DNA of 64,000 nucleotides from Chitinophaga sp. MM2321. Its GTDB lineage: Bacteria; Bacteroidota; Bacteroidia; Chitinophagales; Chitinophagaceae. Position 1 is the stretch's first letter. Each line of letters begins with the position of its first letter. The DNA lies in NCBI RefSeq assembly GCF_964033635.1, contig NZ_OZ035533.1, positions 3,968,001 to 4,032,000 of the forward strand, given 5' to 3'. The position numbers and the translations under genes were made by a program. The notes beneath the pieces are model-generated. The model was not told where the DNA came from, searched no databases, and saw only the letters and a list, made by a program, of their open reading frames with translations. This document shows positions 26,654 to 35,051 of this stretch, in pieces.

Positions 26654-28144
26654 TCAGGATTGATAAAGTTTATAATACACTTCACTCCAGCGCAGCTCAT
26701 TCCTGAACTGCCGCAGGTCTGTGTCTTTTCCTATCAGGGCCAGTTCTATGCCGGCGATATCTGCAAAGTCCTGCATATGCGCTGCGCTGAGGTTCTGACT
26801 GAAGCAGGTATGGTGTGCTCCTCCCGCCAGAATCCAGGCGGTGCAACCTTTCTTCATATCCGGGTAAGGTTTCCACAATACACGGGCCACGGGTAGTTTG
26901 GGTAGGTCCTGTGGCGGCGCTACTGCTTCCACTTCATTTACGATCAACCGGAAACGGTTGCCCATATCCACTACGGAGGCGTTGATAGCCGGGCCTGCGC
27001 CTACATTGAACACCAGCCGCACCGGATCGGATTTGCCACCAATCCCTAATGGATGCTTTTCACAGGAAGGTTTGCCTGCAGCAATGGACGAACATATTTC
27101 CAGCATATGCGCCCCCAGTACCATCGGGTTTTGCGGATCAAAATGATAAGTATAATCTTCCATGAAAGAGTTGCCACCCGGCAGGCCGCTGCCCATTACT
27201 TTCATGGCCCGTACCAGTGCGGCTGTTTTCCAATCGCCTTCGCCGGCAAAACCATAGCCCGCCTGCATCAGCCGCTGCACCGCAATTCCAGGCAACTGCG
27301 TCATTCCGTGCAGGTCTTCAAAGGTGTCAGAAAATCCTTTGAAGTTGCCGTCTTCCAGGAATGCTTTCAAACCCAGTTCTATCCTGGCCGCATCTTTCAG
27401 CGCAGGGTCCTGTAACAAGGAGGACGACATCGTATAGGCGTCGCCGTATTCTTTTACGAGTGTTGCTACTGCTGCATCGGAAATACCGTTGATCACCTGC
27501 ACCAAATCACCGATACCGTAAGTATTTACAGAGAACCCGAACTTACTTTCTGCCTCCACTTTATCACCATCGGTAACCGCTACATACCGCATGTTATCAC
27601 CAAAACGCACAAAACGTGCACCCTGCCAGTCGTGCCAGCCAGCTGCCGCCCTTGTCCACATGGCCACTTCAGCCAGTACTTCCGGATCCTGCCAGTGACC
27701 GGTAACTACCTTTCTGTTCAACCGCATGCGGCTCATCATAAATCCAAACTCCCGGTCGCCATGCGCGCTCTGGTTCAGGTTCATGAAGTCCATATCTATT
27801 TCGCTCCACGGAATATCCCGGTTGAACTGCGTGTGCAGGTGGCATACCGGTTTCTGTAATGCTTTCAGACCAGCGATCCACATTTTAGCGGGGGAAAAAG
27901 TATGCATCCAGGTAACGATGCCGATACAATTCGGGATGGCATTCGCTTCCATACATACCGCATAAATTTCTTCCGGTGTTTTAACAGTAGGCTTATATAC
28001 AACGGTAACGGGCATACGTTCATGACTGTTGAAGAATGCTGCAATCGCTGTGCTGTGGGTAGCTACCTGTCGCAATGTTTCATCACCATATAAGTGCTGG
28101 CTTCCGGTAACAAACCAGATTTCTAATTTTTTCAGGTCCGACAT
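26654..28144 (-). CDS. araA: L-arabinose isomerase
   Basis: Converts L-arabinose to L-ribulose, the first step of arabinose catabolism, using a divalent metal. The 496-residue length and segments are classic: [21 protein letters not shown] at the N-terminus, [19 protein letters not shown], the EDYTYHFDP and [12 protein letters not shown] metal-site regions, and [13 protein letters not shown] near the C-terminus. The gene is third in the araBDA order, 53 bp after araD. The protein is cytoplasmic and lacks a signal peptide. Confidence 0.97.
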   Translation of the reverse strand: MSDLKKLEIWFVTGSQHLYGDETLRQVATHSTAIAAFFNSHERMPVTVVYKPTVKTPEEIYAVCMEANAIPNCIGIVTWMHTFSPAKMWIAGLKALQKPVCHLHTQFNRDIPWSEIDMDFMNLNQSAHGDREFGFMMSRMRLNRKVVTGHWQDPEVLAEVAMWTRAAAGWHDWQGARFVRFGDNMRYVAVTDGDKVEAESKFGFSVNTYGIGDLVQVINGISDAAVATLVKEYGDAYTMSSSLLQDPALKDAARIELGLKAFLEDGNFKGFSDTFEDLHGMTQLPGIAVQRLMQAGYGFAGEGDWKTAALVRAMKVMGSGLPGGNSFMEDYTYHFDPQNPMVLGAHMLEICSSIAAGKPSCEKHPLGIGGKSDPVRLVFNVGAGPAINASVVDMGNRFRLIVNEVEAVAPPQDLPKLPVARVLWKPYPDMKKGCTAWILAGGAHHTCFSQNLSAAHMQDFADIAGIELALIGKDTDLRQFRNELRWSEVYYKLYQS

Positions 28145-28197
28145 AAAGGCAATATTTCGATTGTTGATTGTTGATTTGAATGGGGTTTTGAATTCGT

Positions 28198-28899
28198 TTA
28201 TTCCTGACCGTAGTAGGAGTTGCCGCCGTGTTTACGTTCAAAGTGCTTCCTGATGAGAGCATCTTTAAGTCGTGGTACATTGTTGTTGAGCATTTCTGTG
28301 AGATAGGCCATTTGCGCCACCGATTCCAGTACAGCACTGTTGTACACTGCTTTGGCGGGTGTTGCAGCCCAGGTAAACGGGGCATGGTTTCCTACGAGGA
28401 TCATCTCCAGTTCTTCATAGCTCAGGCCGCGTTCCTTCAGGGCATTCATGATTTGAAAACCGGTCTGGTATTCATAATCACCTGCTATCATCTCATCAGA
28501 CATGGGTGGTGCGCAGAGAATGTCGGTGGTATTGTGATCTGCATGTGTGGTGCCATAAATGGGAATATCCCGCTGGCTTTGGGCCCATGCAGTGGCGTAA
28601 GTGGAATGAGTATGTACAATGCCTCCGATGTTGGGCCAGTGCTTATATAGTACGGCATGGGTGAGGGTATCTGAAGATGGGCGCAGGGAGCCGTCAACGG
28701 TTTTACCTTCAAAATCCACGATCACCATTTTTTCAGGAGATAGTTCCGTGTAAGGCACCCCGCTGGGTTTGATGGCAAATACACCGAGTTGCCTGTCTGC
28801 TGCGCTTACATTGCCAAAGGTGAAGAGCACCAGCCCCAGTGCGGGCAGTTGCATATTGGCTTCATAGGCCGCCTGCCGGATATCTTGATATTGCTGCAT
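28198..28899 (-). CDS. araD: L-ribulose-5-phosphate 4-epimerase
   Basis: Class II aldolase-fold epimerase that converts L-ribulose 5-phosphate to D-xylulose 5-phosphate. The 233-residue protein shows the zinc-site [12 protein letters not shown] motif (His95 and His97 by family comparison) and YGTTHADH, with the third ligand region VGNHAPFTW. Length matches E. coli AraD. It starts 6 bp after the araB stop, so the two are translationally close within one operon. Confidence 0.96.
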   Translation of the reverse strand: MQQYQDIRQAAYEANMQLPALGLVLFTFGNVSAADRQLGVFAIKPSGVPYTELSPEKMVIVDFEGKTVDGSLRPSSDTLTHAVLYKHWPNIGGIVHTHSTYATAWAQSQRDIPIYGTTHADHNTTDILCAPPMSDEMIAGDYEYQTGFQIMNALKERGLSYEELEMILVGNHAPFTWAATPAKAVYNSAVLESVAQMAYLTEMLNNNVPRLKDALIRKHFERKHGGNSYYGQE

Positions 28900-28905
28900 A
28901 ACGAA

Positions 28906-30573
28906 TTAATGAATGGTGATAGAAGCAGTGAAAGCACCGAGTGCCTTATATTCAGCATACCTTTTTTCGTATATAGATGTACGTTGTACATCAGGATACC
29001 AGGTTGTTTCAAATCCTTGTCCCATAGCCTCCATGGCATCTTCCACTTTCTCAAACAACCCTGCGGCCGTAGCGGCAAACATGGCCGCGCCGAGTGCGCA
29101 GGTTTGTTCGGAGCGATGGATGCGGATGGGCATATTCATCACGTCTGCCATCATCTGCATGATGAAGGGTGATTTTTTTGCCACACCGCCGATACCGATC
29201 AACCCTTTTACCGGTACGCCTTCGCGGTTAAAACGTTCTACGATGGCTTTGGCGCCGAAACAGGTAGATTCAGCGATAGTGCGGAAGAGGCGTGGCGCAT
29301 CCGTTGCCAGGTTAAGACCCGTGATGGCGCCTTTGAGCGACTGGTCTGCATCGGGTGTACGCCTTCCGTTGAGCCAGTCCAGGGCCAGCTCTGTGTGTTC
29401 TTCCGGCGGGATCGCTGCTGCCTGCCGGCTAAGTTCCCGGATCATATTACCGGTCGCTTCTTTGGTCAGCCGGGCGGCCAGCTCTGCATCAATGAGTGCA
29501 GAGGCGGGCAACAGCTGTTCCAGTGGCCACGACAGGATCCTGCTGAACCAGGCATAGGCATCGCCAAAGGCCGACTGACCGGCTTCCATGCCCATCATAC
29601 CGGGGATAACGGAACCGGGTACCTGTCCGCAGATGCCCTTTACCAGTGTATCCTTCATTTCTTCCATGGGCGCCACCAGCATATCGCAGGTAGAAGTACC
29701 CATTACTTTGCTGAGATGGTAAGGGGCTATTTGTCCGCCTACGGCGCCCATGTGCGCGTCGAAGGCGCCGATGCCAATCACCACGCTGACAGGGAGTCCC
29801 AGTCGTTCTGACCATTCCGGGCAAAGGTGGCCGGCGGCTTCGCTGGCAGTATAGGTTTGTGTAAATAATCGATTGGTGAACCCTTTTAGCAAAGGATCAA
29901 TGGCGGTAAAGAAATGATCCGGTGGCAATCCACCAAATTCCGCCGCAAACAATGCTTTGTGACCGGCGCTGCAAATGCCGCGTTTCAGCTGACTGGCCTG
30001 CTTTCCACCGGAAAGCAGGAACGGGATCCAATCGCAATGTTCTACCCAGGAATGGACTGCTCCTCTAACGGATTCGTCTGCACGAAGAATATGCAGCAGT
30101 TTAGCCCAGAACCATTCGGAAGAATAGATACCACCTACGAAGCGCAGGTAGTTTTCTTTGAAAGTGGCCGCTGTAGCATTGATTGCTGCCGCTTCTTTCA
30201 GAGCCGTATGATCCTTCCACAGCACAAACATAGCGTTGGGATTGTCTTTGAAAGCAGGCAACAATGCCAGTGGCGTACCTGTTTCATCTACCGCTACAGG
30301 TGTAGATCCGGTGGTATCAACGGATATTGCTTTTATTTCTGCCGTCACTGCTGCACCGGCCTGTTGCAGACATTCCCTGATCGTTGCTTCCAATCCTTCT
30401 ATATAATCCAGCGGATGTTGCCGGAAACGACTCTGCGCGGGGTTACAGAAAAGACCATCCTTCCAGCGGGGATAATAAAAAACAGCCGCCGCCACTTCTT
30501 TACCATTGCGAACATCCACGATGATGGAACGTACGGAGTCTGTACCAAAGTCCACCCCTATAACATAGCTCAT
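28906..30573 (-). CDS. araB: Ribulokinase
   Basis: FGGY-family kinase that phosphorylates L-ribulose with ATP. About 555 residues; opens MSYVIGVDFGTDSVRSIIVD with the phosphate-binding DFGTDS loop, contains ISVDTTGSTPVAVDETG, and near the C-terminus GLIGIGGVAKKSPFIMQMMAD, the family's adenosine-site signature. The open frame runs six codons further upstream, but the ATG at 30573 is directly before the conserved N-terminus. It is the first gene of the araBDA-symporter-araR operon. Confidence 0.96.
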   Translation of the reverse strand: MSYVIGVDFGTDSVRSIIVDVRNGKEVAAAVFYYPRWKDGLFCNPAQSRFRQHPLDYIEGLEATIRECLQQAGAAVTAEIKAISVDTTGSTPVAVDETGTPLALLPAFKDNPNAMFVLWKDHTALKEAAAINATAATFKENYLRFVGGIYSSEWFWAKLLHILRADESVRGAVHSWVEHCDWIPFLLSGGKQASQLKRGICSAGHKALFAAEFGGLPPDHFFTAIDPLLKGFTNRLFTQTYTASEAAGHLCPEWSERLGLPVSVVIGIGAFDAHMGAVGGQIAPYHLSKVMGTSTCDMLVAPMEEMKDTLVKGICGQVPGSVIPGMMGMEAGQSAFGDAYAWFSRILSWPLEQLLPASALIDAELAARLTKEATGNMIRELSRQAAAIPPEEHTELALDWLNGRRTPDADQSLKGAITGLNLATDAPRLFRTIAESTCFGAKAIVERFNREGVPVKGLIGIGGVAKKSPFIMQMMADVMNMPIRIHRSEQTCALGAAMFAATAAGLFEKVEDAMEAMGQGFETTWYPDVQRTSIYEKRYAEYKALGAFTASITIH

Positions 30574-30711
30574 ATATTGTATGATTGACACTTATTTAAA
30601 AAGAATAACAGCGGCCTTTCAAATCTTCCCGGAGGGAAGCCTGAAATAAAAGCTTTCATATATCGTGGATAGCAAACCGTATTTCCCGGTGTGTAATCCA
30701 AAAGAACAAAA

Positions 30712-30732
30712 TAATTGTCATAATTACAATTA
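30712..30732. promoter_or_regulatory. Candidate AraR operator in the araB promoter region
   Basis: Inverted repeat TAATTGT-N7-ACAATTA, overlapping a -7-like TTATTTTG on the minus strand (30714-30707, one mismatch to TAnnTTTG). A repressor bound here would block the promoter. The AATTGT/ACAATT arms recur before the SusC gene at 17835. The rest of the 289-bp gap between araB and pepE is AT-rich; it also holds the pepE -7 element near 30829. Confidence 0.45.
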
Positions 30733-30828
30733 AAATTTTTAAAATAAAACAAGGTATCCCCCGTAGGCTGTTTTTTTTAATATCCTGTCTGTATATTGTT
30801 CCCTTAAATTTTTCTGAGGAAGATGATT

Positions 30829-30836
30829 TACTTTTG
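30829..30836 (+). promoter_or_regulatory. Candidate -7 element for pepE
   Basis: TACTTTTG matches the Bacteroidota TAnnTTTG consensus exactly, 26 bp before the pepE ATG. No good -33 TTTG lies at the usual distance. Confidence 0.4.
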
Positions 30837-30862
30837 ATTTTCAGCAGATTAAAAAATTGCGC

Positions 30863-31570
30863 ATGAAGCATATTGTACTGGCGAGTACGTCTACCCTATT
30901 CGGAGACGCTTACCTGGCCTACTTGCAGCCGGTAATAAAACCGTTATTCAGCGGAATCCATGAAATGATATTTGTGCCGTATGCACGGCCCGGCGGCATC
31001 TCTCACGACGATTATACGGAACGGGCGGCAGCCGCATTTGCGCCCTTAAATATCCGGGTGCGGGGGTTGCATACCTTTGCAAATCCGGCGGCGGCGATAC
31101 AAACGGGGGCGGCGTTTTTCACCGGCGGCGGCAATACCTTCCTCCTGGTAAAGGAACTGAAAGAACAGGGACTGATGGATGTTTTAAAGGCGGCCGTTGA
31201 AATGGGCCGTCCTTACCTGGGTTGCAGCGCCGGCAGTAATATAGGCGGTGTGTCCATGCAAACCACCAATGATATGCCCATTGTATACCCGCCCGGTTTT
31301 CAGACTATGGGGCTGGTCCCGTTCAACCTGAACCCCCACTACCTCGATCCTATTCCCGATCTGCCTCATATGGGAGAAACCAGGGAAGCACGCATCAGGG
31401 AATACCATACACAGTACTCCACACCCGTTGTGGGCCTGCGGGAAGGCAGCTGGATCTATGTAAAAGATCAGGCAATAACCCTGGAGGGGTCTTTACCTGC
31501 CCGCATTTTTGAAGCCGGCAAAGCGGCTTACGAAATAGAAAGTGGTACCAGTCTCACCTACCTCCGCTAA
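30863..31570 (+). CDS. pepE: Dipeptidase E (alpha-aspartyl dipeptidase)
   Basis: Cytoplasmic S51-family serine peptidase that cleaves dipeptides with N-terminal aspartate. From the ATG at 30863 the protein has 235 residues. The nucleophile S122 lies in LGCSAGSNIGG, H159 in NPHYLDP and E194 in VGLREG; this spacing equals the Ser120-His157-Glu192 set of the Salmonella enzyme shifted by two. The open frame includes a TTG two codons earlier, but the ATG gives the conserved MKHIVLAST start. It is divergent from the ara operon and seems unrelated to it. Confidence 0.92.
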   Translation: MKHIVLASTSTLFGDAYLAYLQPVIKPLFSGIHEMIFVPYARPGGISHDDYTERAAAAFAPLNIRVRGLHTFANPAAAIQTGAAFFTGGGNTFLLVKELKEQGLMDVLKAAVEMGRPYLGCSAGSNIGGVSMQTTNDMPIVYPPGFQTMGLVPFNLNPHYLDPIPDLPHMGETREARIREYHTQYSTPVVGLREGSWIYVKDQAITLEGSLPARIFEAGKAAYEIESGTSLTYLR

Positions 31571-31589
31571 AAAATCCCGCCCGGCTGAT

Positions 31590-31611
31590 TAAACGAACAA
31601 GTATTCGTTTA
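31590..31611. promoter_or_regulatory. Probable TetR operator (autoregulation)
   Basis: Perfect inverted repeat TAAACGAA-N6-TTCGTTTA, 13 bp before the tetR ATG. A -7-like TATCTTTA (31610-31617) overlaps its right end. TetR-family repressors commonly bind such sites in front of their own gene. Confidence 0.6.
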
Positions 31612-31624
31612 TCTTTATAAGATC

Positions 31625-32212
31625 ATGCGTATAAGAGACGAAAATAAAGAAATCGCCATCCGCGAGAAAGCTATCGAGATGATCGTAAATGAAGGCTTTG
31701 ACGGATTGAGCATGCATAAACTGGCCAAAGCAGCCAATATATCTGCTTCCACTATTTACATCTACTTTAAAAACAGGGAAGATCTGTTGAACCAGCTGTA
31801 CATAGCGGTGGCAGACCTGTTTGTGAAAGAAACACTCCAAAATTTTGACCCGGAAATGGACTTTGAAGCGGGGTTATGGCTGCAATGGAATAACCGTTAT
31901 CGTTACATCCTTCAATATCCCCTGCACTACCATTTTTCAGAGCAATTCCGCAACTCTCCCCTGATCCGGCAACAGGAAGCACGGGAAGACCCCTTCCGTA
32001 CCGCCATGCACAAGTTTGTAAAACAAGCCGTACAAAGAAAGCAACTGGCAGACCTGCCCGCAGAAATATTCTGGTCGCTGGCCTACGGCCCCTTTTATAT
32101 ACTGGTTAAATTCCACCTGGATAACAGCGCGATGTCAGGCAAACCATTTTCGCTGAGTGAGCAGAAAATGAAACAAACATTTGAGCGGGTAATGAAAGCA
32201 CTAAAACCGTGA
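31625..32212 (+). CDS. TetR/AcrR-family transcriptional regulator
   Basis: A 195-residue one-component repressor. The N-terminal helix-turn-helix is clear: IREKAIEMIVNEGFDGLSMH followed by KLAKAANISASTIYIYFKNREDLL (residues about 12-56). The C-terminal ligand domain is not assignable to a known effector class. No efflux or transport gene is adjacent, so apart from its own gene its targets are elsewhere. A palindromic operator candidate lies just upstream. The stop is flush with hairpin element D. Confidence 0.88.
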   Translation: MRIRDENKEIAIREKAIEMIVNEGFDGLSMHKLAKAANISASTIYIYFKNREDLLNQLYIAVADLFVKETLQNFDPEMDFEAGLWLQWNNRYRYILQYPLHYHFSEQFRNSPLIRQQEAREDPFRTAMHKFVKQAVQRKQLADLPAEIFWSLAYGPFYILVKFHLDNSAMSGKPFSLSEQKMKQTFERVMKALKP

Positions 32213-32355
32213 CCAGGATTGAAGGATTACAGGATTTGCCAGGATGGGTGCAGTAGATATATAAGAAGAGTAATTATTAAGATAAAATAATTGTTGATCT
32301 CCTTTTATATCTACTGCACCCATCCTGGCAAATCCTGTAATCTTTTAATCCTGGT
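32212..32355. repeat. Giant hairpin element D (convergent tetR / helicase junction)
   Basis: Arms 32212-32261 and 32306-32355 are 50 bp long, differing only at two G-T positions, around a 44-nt loop. The arm holds AGGATTACAGGATTTGCCAG, a different sequence family from elements A to C. The left arm starts on the last base of the tetR stop codon and the right arm ends one base before the helicase stop, so it fills the gap completely. Confidence 0.85.
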
Positions 32356-32356
32356 T

Positions 32357-33688
32357 TTATTTTGCTACCTCTATCTTCACTTTCTTGTTCTTGATCCGGT
32401 GTTCCTTGATCATCTCTAAAGTATTACCTACTTTGGATTTCACCACGGCTACGAATGAGAAGAAGTCTTTTACCTCGATCAAGCCGATATCTTCTTTTTT
32501 CAGCATGCCCCTGTTGGTGAGGAAGCCGACAATATCTACCTTATTCACTTTATCTTTTTTACCCGCGGCGATGAACAGGGTTGTCCATTTGGGCTTATCG
32601 GGCAAAGTGGATGTTTCGGGGAGGTTAATGTCTTCCACTACTTCATCGACGATGTACGGCATCAGCTTCTCATCCGGCGACAGGATCACGATGGCGGTAC
32701 CACTCGCTTCCATTCTGGCTGTACGGCCGTTGCGGTGTGTCCAGCTGTCTTCTGTATGTGGCAGGTGGAAGTGCACGATATAGCGGATATTGGGAATATC
32801 CAGGCCACGTGCGGCCAGATCGGTGGTTACCAGCACGTTCACGGTACCATTTCTGAACTTGCAGAGGGCGCTGTCGCGTTCCTGCTGTTCCATGGCGCCA
32901 TGATAGAATTCGTTGATGATCCCTTTATCCGACAACAGCACACTGGTACGTTCCACTGCTTCGCGGTGATTGCAGAACACAATGGTAGAACGGTTACCCA
33001 GGTAACAGATGAGGCGGAACAGGGTATTTACTTTATCATTTTCGGGAGATAAAACCTGTTTGATAGTCAACCTGGCAGGCGGTGTACCTTCTTCAGGCAG
33101 AAAATCGAGCTTCTCCGGGTTGTCCAGTTTAAGGAAAGCAGGGATGTCCACAGATTCCGTAGCGGAAGTGAGGATGCGCTTTTTAACGTTAGGCACGGAT
33201 TCCACGATGAATGACACCTCTTCCTGGAAGCCCAGTTCCAGTGTTTTATCAAATTCATCGAGTACCAGCGTTTCGATAGCGGCCACAGTAATATTACCAC
33301 GGCGAATATGATCCCCTAAACGGCCGGGGGTACCTACAATCACAGCTGGTGGCTGAACGAGATTATTTTCTTCAGTTTCTCTCAGATGTCCGCCATAACA
33401 GGCAGTGATCTTATAGCCTGTTCCCATCAGCTTGAACACCTTTTCTATTTGCAGGGCCAGCTCGCGGGAAGGCACAACAATCAGGGCCTGGGTGCTTTTA
33501 TTGGCAGGGTCCAGCTGTGACAATACCGGCAACATGAAGGCCAGCGTTTTGCCGGAACCGGTAGCAGACAACAGGATCACGTCCTGGTGTTGCTTGTTTG
33601 CTTCTACCGATGCCAGCTGCATTTCATTGAGTGAATCGATCTTGAGATTGGAAAGAATATTTCCTAATGAGTATTTTTCTTTATGCAT
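32357..33688 (-). CDS. DEAD-box RNA helicase, DbpA-like (DEFD variant)
   Basis: ATP-dependent RNA helicase of 443 residues. Motifs in order: Q-motif region (INEMQ-like LNEMQLASV), Walker A SATGSGKT, PTREL-equivalent VPSREL, TPGRL, DEFD in place of DEAD, SAT (LTSATES), and motif VI HRNGRTARM. The last ~75 residues (KWTTLFIAAGKKDKVNKVDI onward) match the DbpA RNA-binding domain that recognises 23S rRNA hairpin 92, so a role in large-subunit assembly is likely. The frame extends 13 codons upstream, but the ATG at 33688 starts the conserved region. It is separated from the upstream GH20-like gene by hairpin element C. Confidence 0.9.
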   Translation of the reverse strand: MHKEKYSLGNILSNLKIDSLNEMQLASVEANKQHQDVILLSATGSGKTLAFMLPVLSQLDPANKSTQALIVVPSRELALQIEKVFKLMGTGYKITACYGGHLRETEENNLVQPPAVIVGTPGRLGDHIRRGNITVAAIETLVLDEFDKTLELGFQEEVSFIVESVPNVKKRILTSATESVDIPAFLKLDNPEKLDFLPEEGTPPARLTIKQVLSPENDKVNTLFRLICYLGNRSTIVFCNHREAVERTSVLLSDKGIINEFYHGAMEQQERDSALCKFRNGTVNVLVTTDLAARGLDIPNIRYIVHFHLPHTEDSWTHRNGRTARMEASGTAIVILSPDEKLMPYIVDEVVEDINLPETSTLPDKPKWTTLFIAAGKKDKVNKVDIVGFLTNRGMLKKEDIGLIEVKDFFSFVAVVKSKVGNTLEMIKEHRIKNKKVKIEVAK

Positions 33689-33755
33689 TTGACGCGAAAA
33701 TACGGAAATTAAATTTGGGCTATCCAACAGGGTTTGGACCGGATTAGATTTACGA

Positions 33756-33871
33756 ATTTTGAGATTTTGGGATTTTGAGATTTGTAAATGCAGTGGAGAT
33801 CAACCTTTACCTAAATAAAGACCATTACCTCCGCTGCATTTACAAATCTCAAAATCCCAAAATCTCAAAAT
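33756..33871. repeat. Giant hairpin element C (between GH20-like and helicase genes)
   Basis: Arms 33756-33798 and 33829-33871 are 43 bp with one T-G position and a 30-nt loop. The left flank (33746-33758) carries GATTTACGAATTT; the right arm lacks the matching 8 bases, so one arm has gained or lost that module. The right arm abuts the GH20-like stop codon at 33872. Unlike A, B, D and E it lies between two genes on the same strand, ending the PUL and insulating the helicase gene. Confidence 0.82.
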
Positions 33872-35011
33872 CTAATTTAACTGTTCATTTCTCCTGATTT
33901 CTTTAAACAATGCTTTAAATGTATCTGCATTATCCTGTACCCCTTTACGCACACCTGGGCGGTTATAATAGGCATCAATAAACTCGCGGGTATTTACCCA
34001 CATGGTTTCAAATACACCTGGCATGCGTTCAGATAAAGTAAGAGAGAAATCCGCGCGGGCAGCATTCTTACGGGCGGCATATACCTGCTCCAGTTGGGCC
34101 AGTGCTACTTCTTCCTTGGCACAGGCAGATGGTAGCACGTTAAACCCTTTGATAGCAAAATAGGCCGGTGTGGGCGGTGCATCTTCATACTTCCAGTCAC
34201 AGATCATGATATCCTTCGGTATCAGGTCGATGGCTCTGGCGGTATTATTCATGCTGGCCTGCCATCCCAGCAGGTTAGTTTCCTTACCATCTATCAGCCG
34301 GTCGCTCCACATCCACATCCGGCACTTTTTCTCTTTCAGATGATTGTGTAATGCAGTTATATAGCCGGCCAATATTTCCGCCTTATCCCTGCCACCGCAA
34401 CGTGGGCATTTATCATAGCCGAGAATCCATGCTTCGTCCAGTCCTACATGGAAAGCATCTGCACCACATACATCAATCAGTTCATCCATTAAAGGAAATA
34501 TGATCTTAAACAGATCAGGATGTAAAGGACAGATACTTTTACTGTAGAAGTCAAACATCCCCCCATCTTTCCAGGGTACCGGCGGATTAAAATCCGGTGA
34601 TTCATCCAGCTGTGGATATTTTTTCAACAGGGGTAACATCTCTGTTTGTTCGGATTGATGCGCCAGCAGGTTCATAGTAGGTATAAGCCGTATGCCCGCC
34701 TCCTTACAGGCTTTCGCAATCTGCTTCAGTTCCTTTTCTGAAATGGCATTATTATCTGCCAGCTCAGGGTCCGATTTAAATTTGTATACGTACTCAATCC
34801 TTAATGCCAGTGTATTCACTCCTTCCGCCACCAGTGCTTCTTTTATAAAACGGCATAACAATGGTACATCCTGCGATTTCGGTACACTCAGCAACAACCC
34901 CTTTACCGGCAGTACATTCCATTTGAAATCCTTATTATGTTGTGCCATCGTTGCGGTACTTACCAGCAACAGCAGCATGCATACAGCTGCCCGGCCTATT
35001 AAATATTTCAT
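33872..35011 (-). CDS. GH20-like family glycoside hydrolase
   Basis: A 379-residue secreted protein (signal peptide 1-23, ending TMAQ) with a TIM barrel related to GH20 catalytic domains: KGLLLSVPKSQDVPLL opening, RLIPTMNLLAHQSE, and FHVGLDEAW, where the Asp-Glu pair corresponds to the GH20 HxGGDE. The N-terminal GH20 beta domain is missing and the motif has Leu in place of the second Gly, so substrate use may differ from classical hexosaminidases. A CPRC pair follows the active-site motif. It is the last gene of the sigma/FecR-controlled PUL, 40 bp after the IPT/NHL gene. Confidence 0.75.
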   Translation of the reverse strand: MKYLIGRAAVCMLLLLVSTATMAQHNKDFKWNVLPVKGLLLSVPKSQDVPLLCRFIKEALVAEGVNTLALRIEYVYKFKSDPELADNNAISEKELKQIAKACKEAGIRLIPTMNLLAHQSEQTEMLPLLKKYPQLDESPDFNPPVPWKDGGMFDFYSKSICPLHPDLFKIIFPLMDELIDVCGADAFHVGLDEAWILGYDKCPRCGGRDKAEILAGYITALHNHLKEKKCRMWMWSDRLIDGKETNLLGWQASMNNTARAIDLIPKDIMICDWKYEDAPPTPAYFAIKGFNVLPSACAKEEVALAQLEQVYAARKNAARADFSLTLSERMPGVFETMWVNTREFIDAYYNRPGVRKGVQDNADTFKALFKEIRRNEQLN

Positions 35012-35051
35012 GAGAAAAATAAATTTTGTTTGATGTCCAGCGTTATTGTTC

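Noticed and set aside
26605..26700. Longer start for the sodium symporter overlapping araA
   Set aside because: The extra 32 residues are not membrane-like and do not fit the family; the ATG at 26604 directly precedes the first helix.
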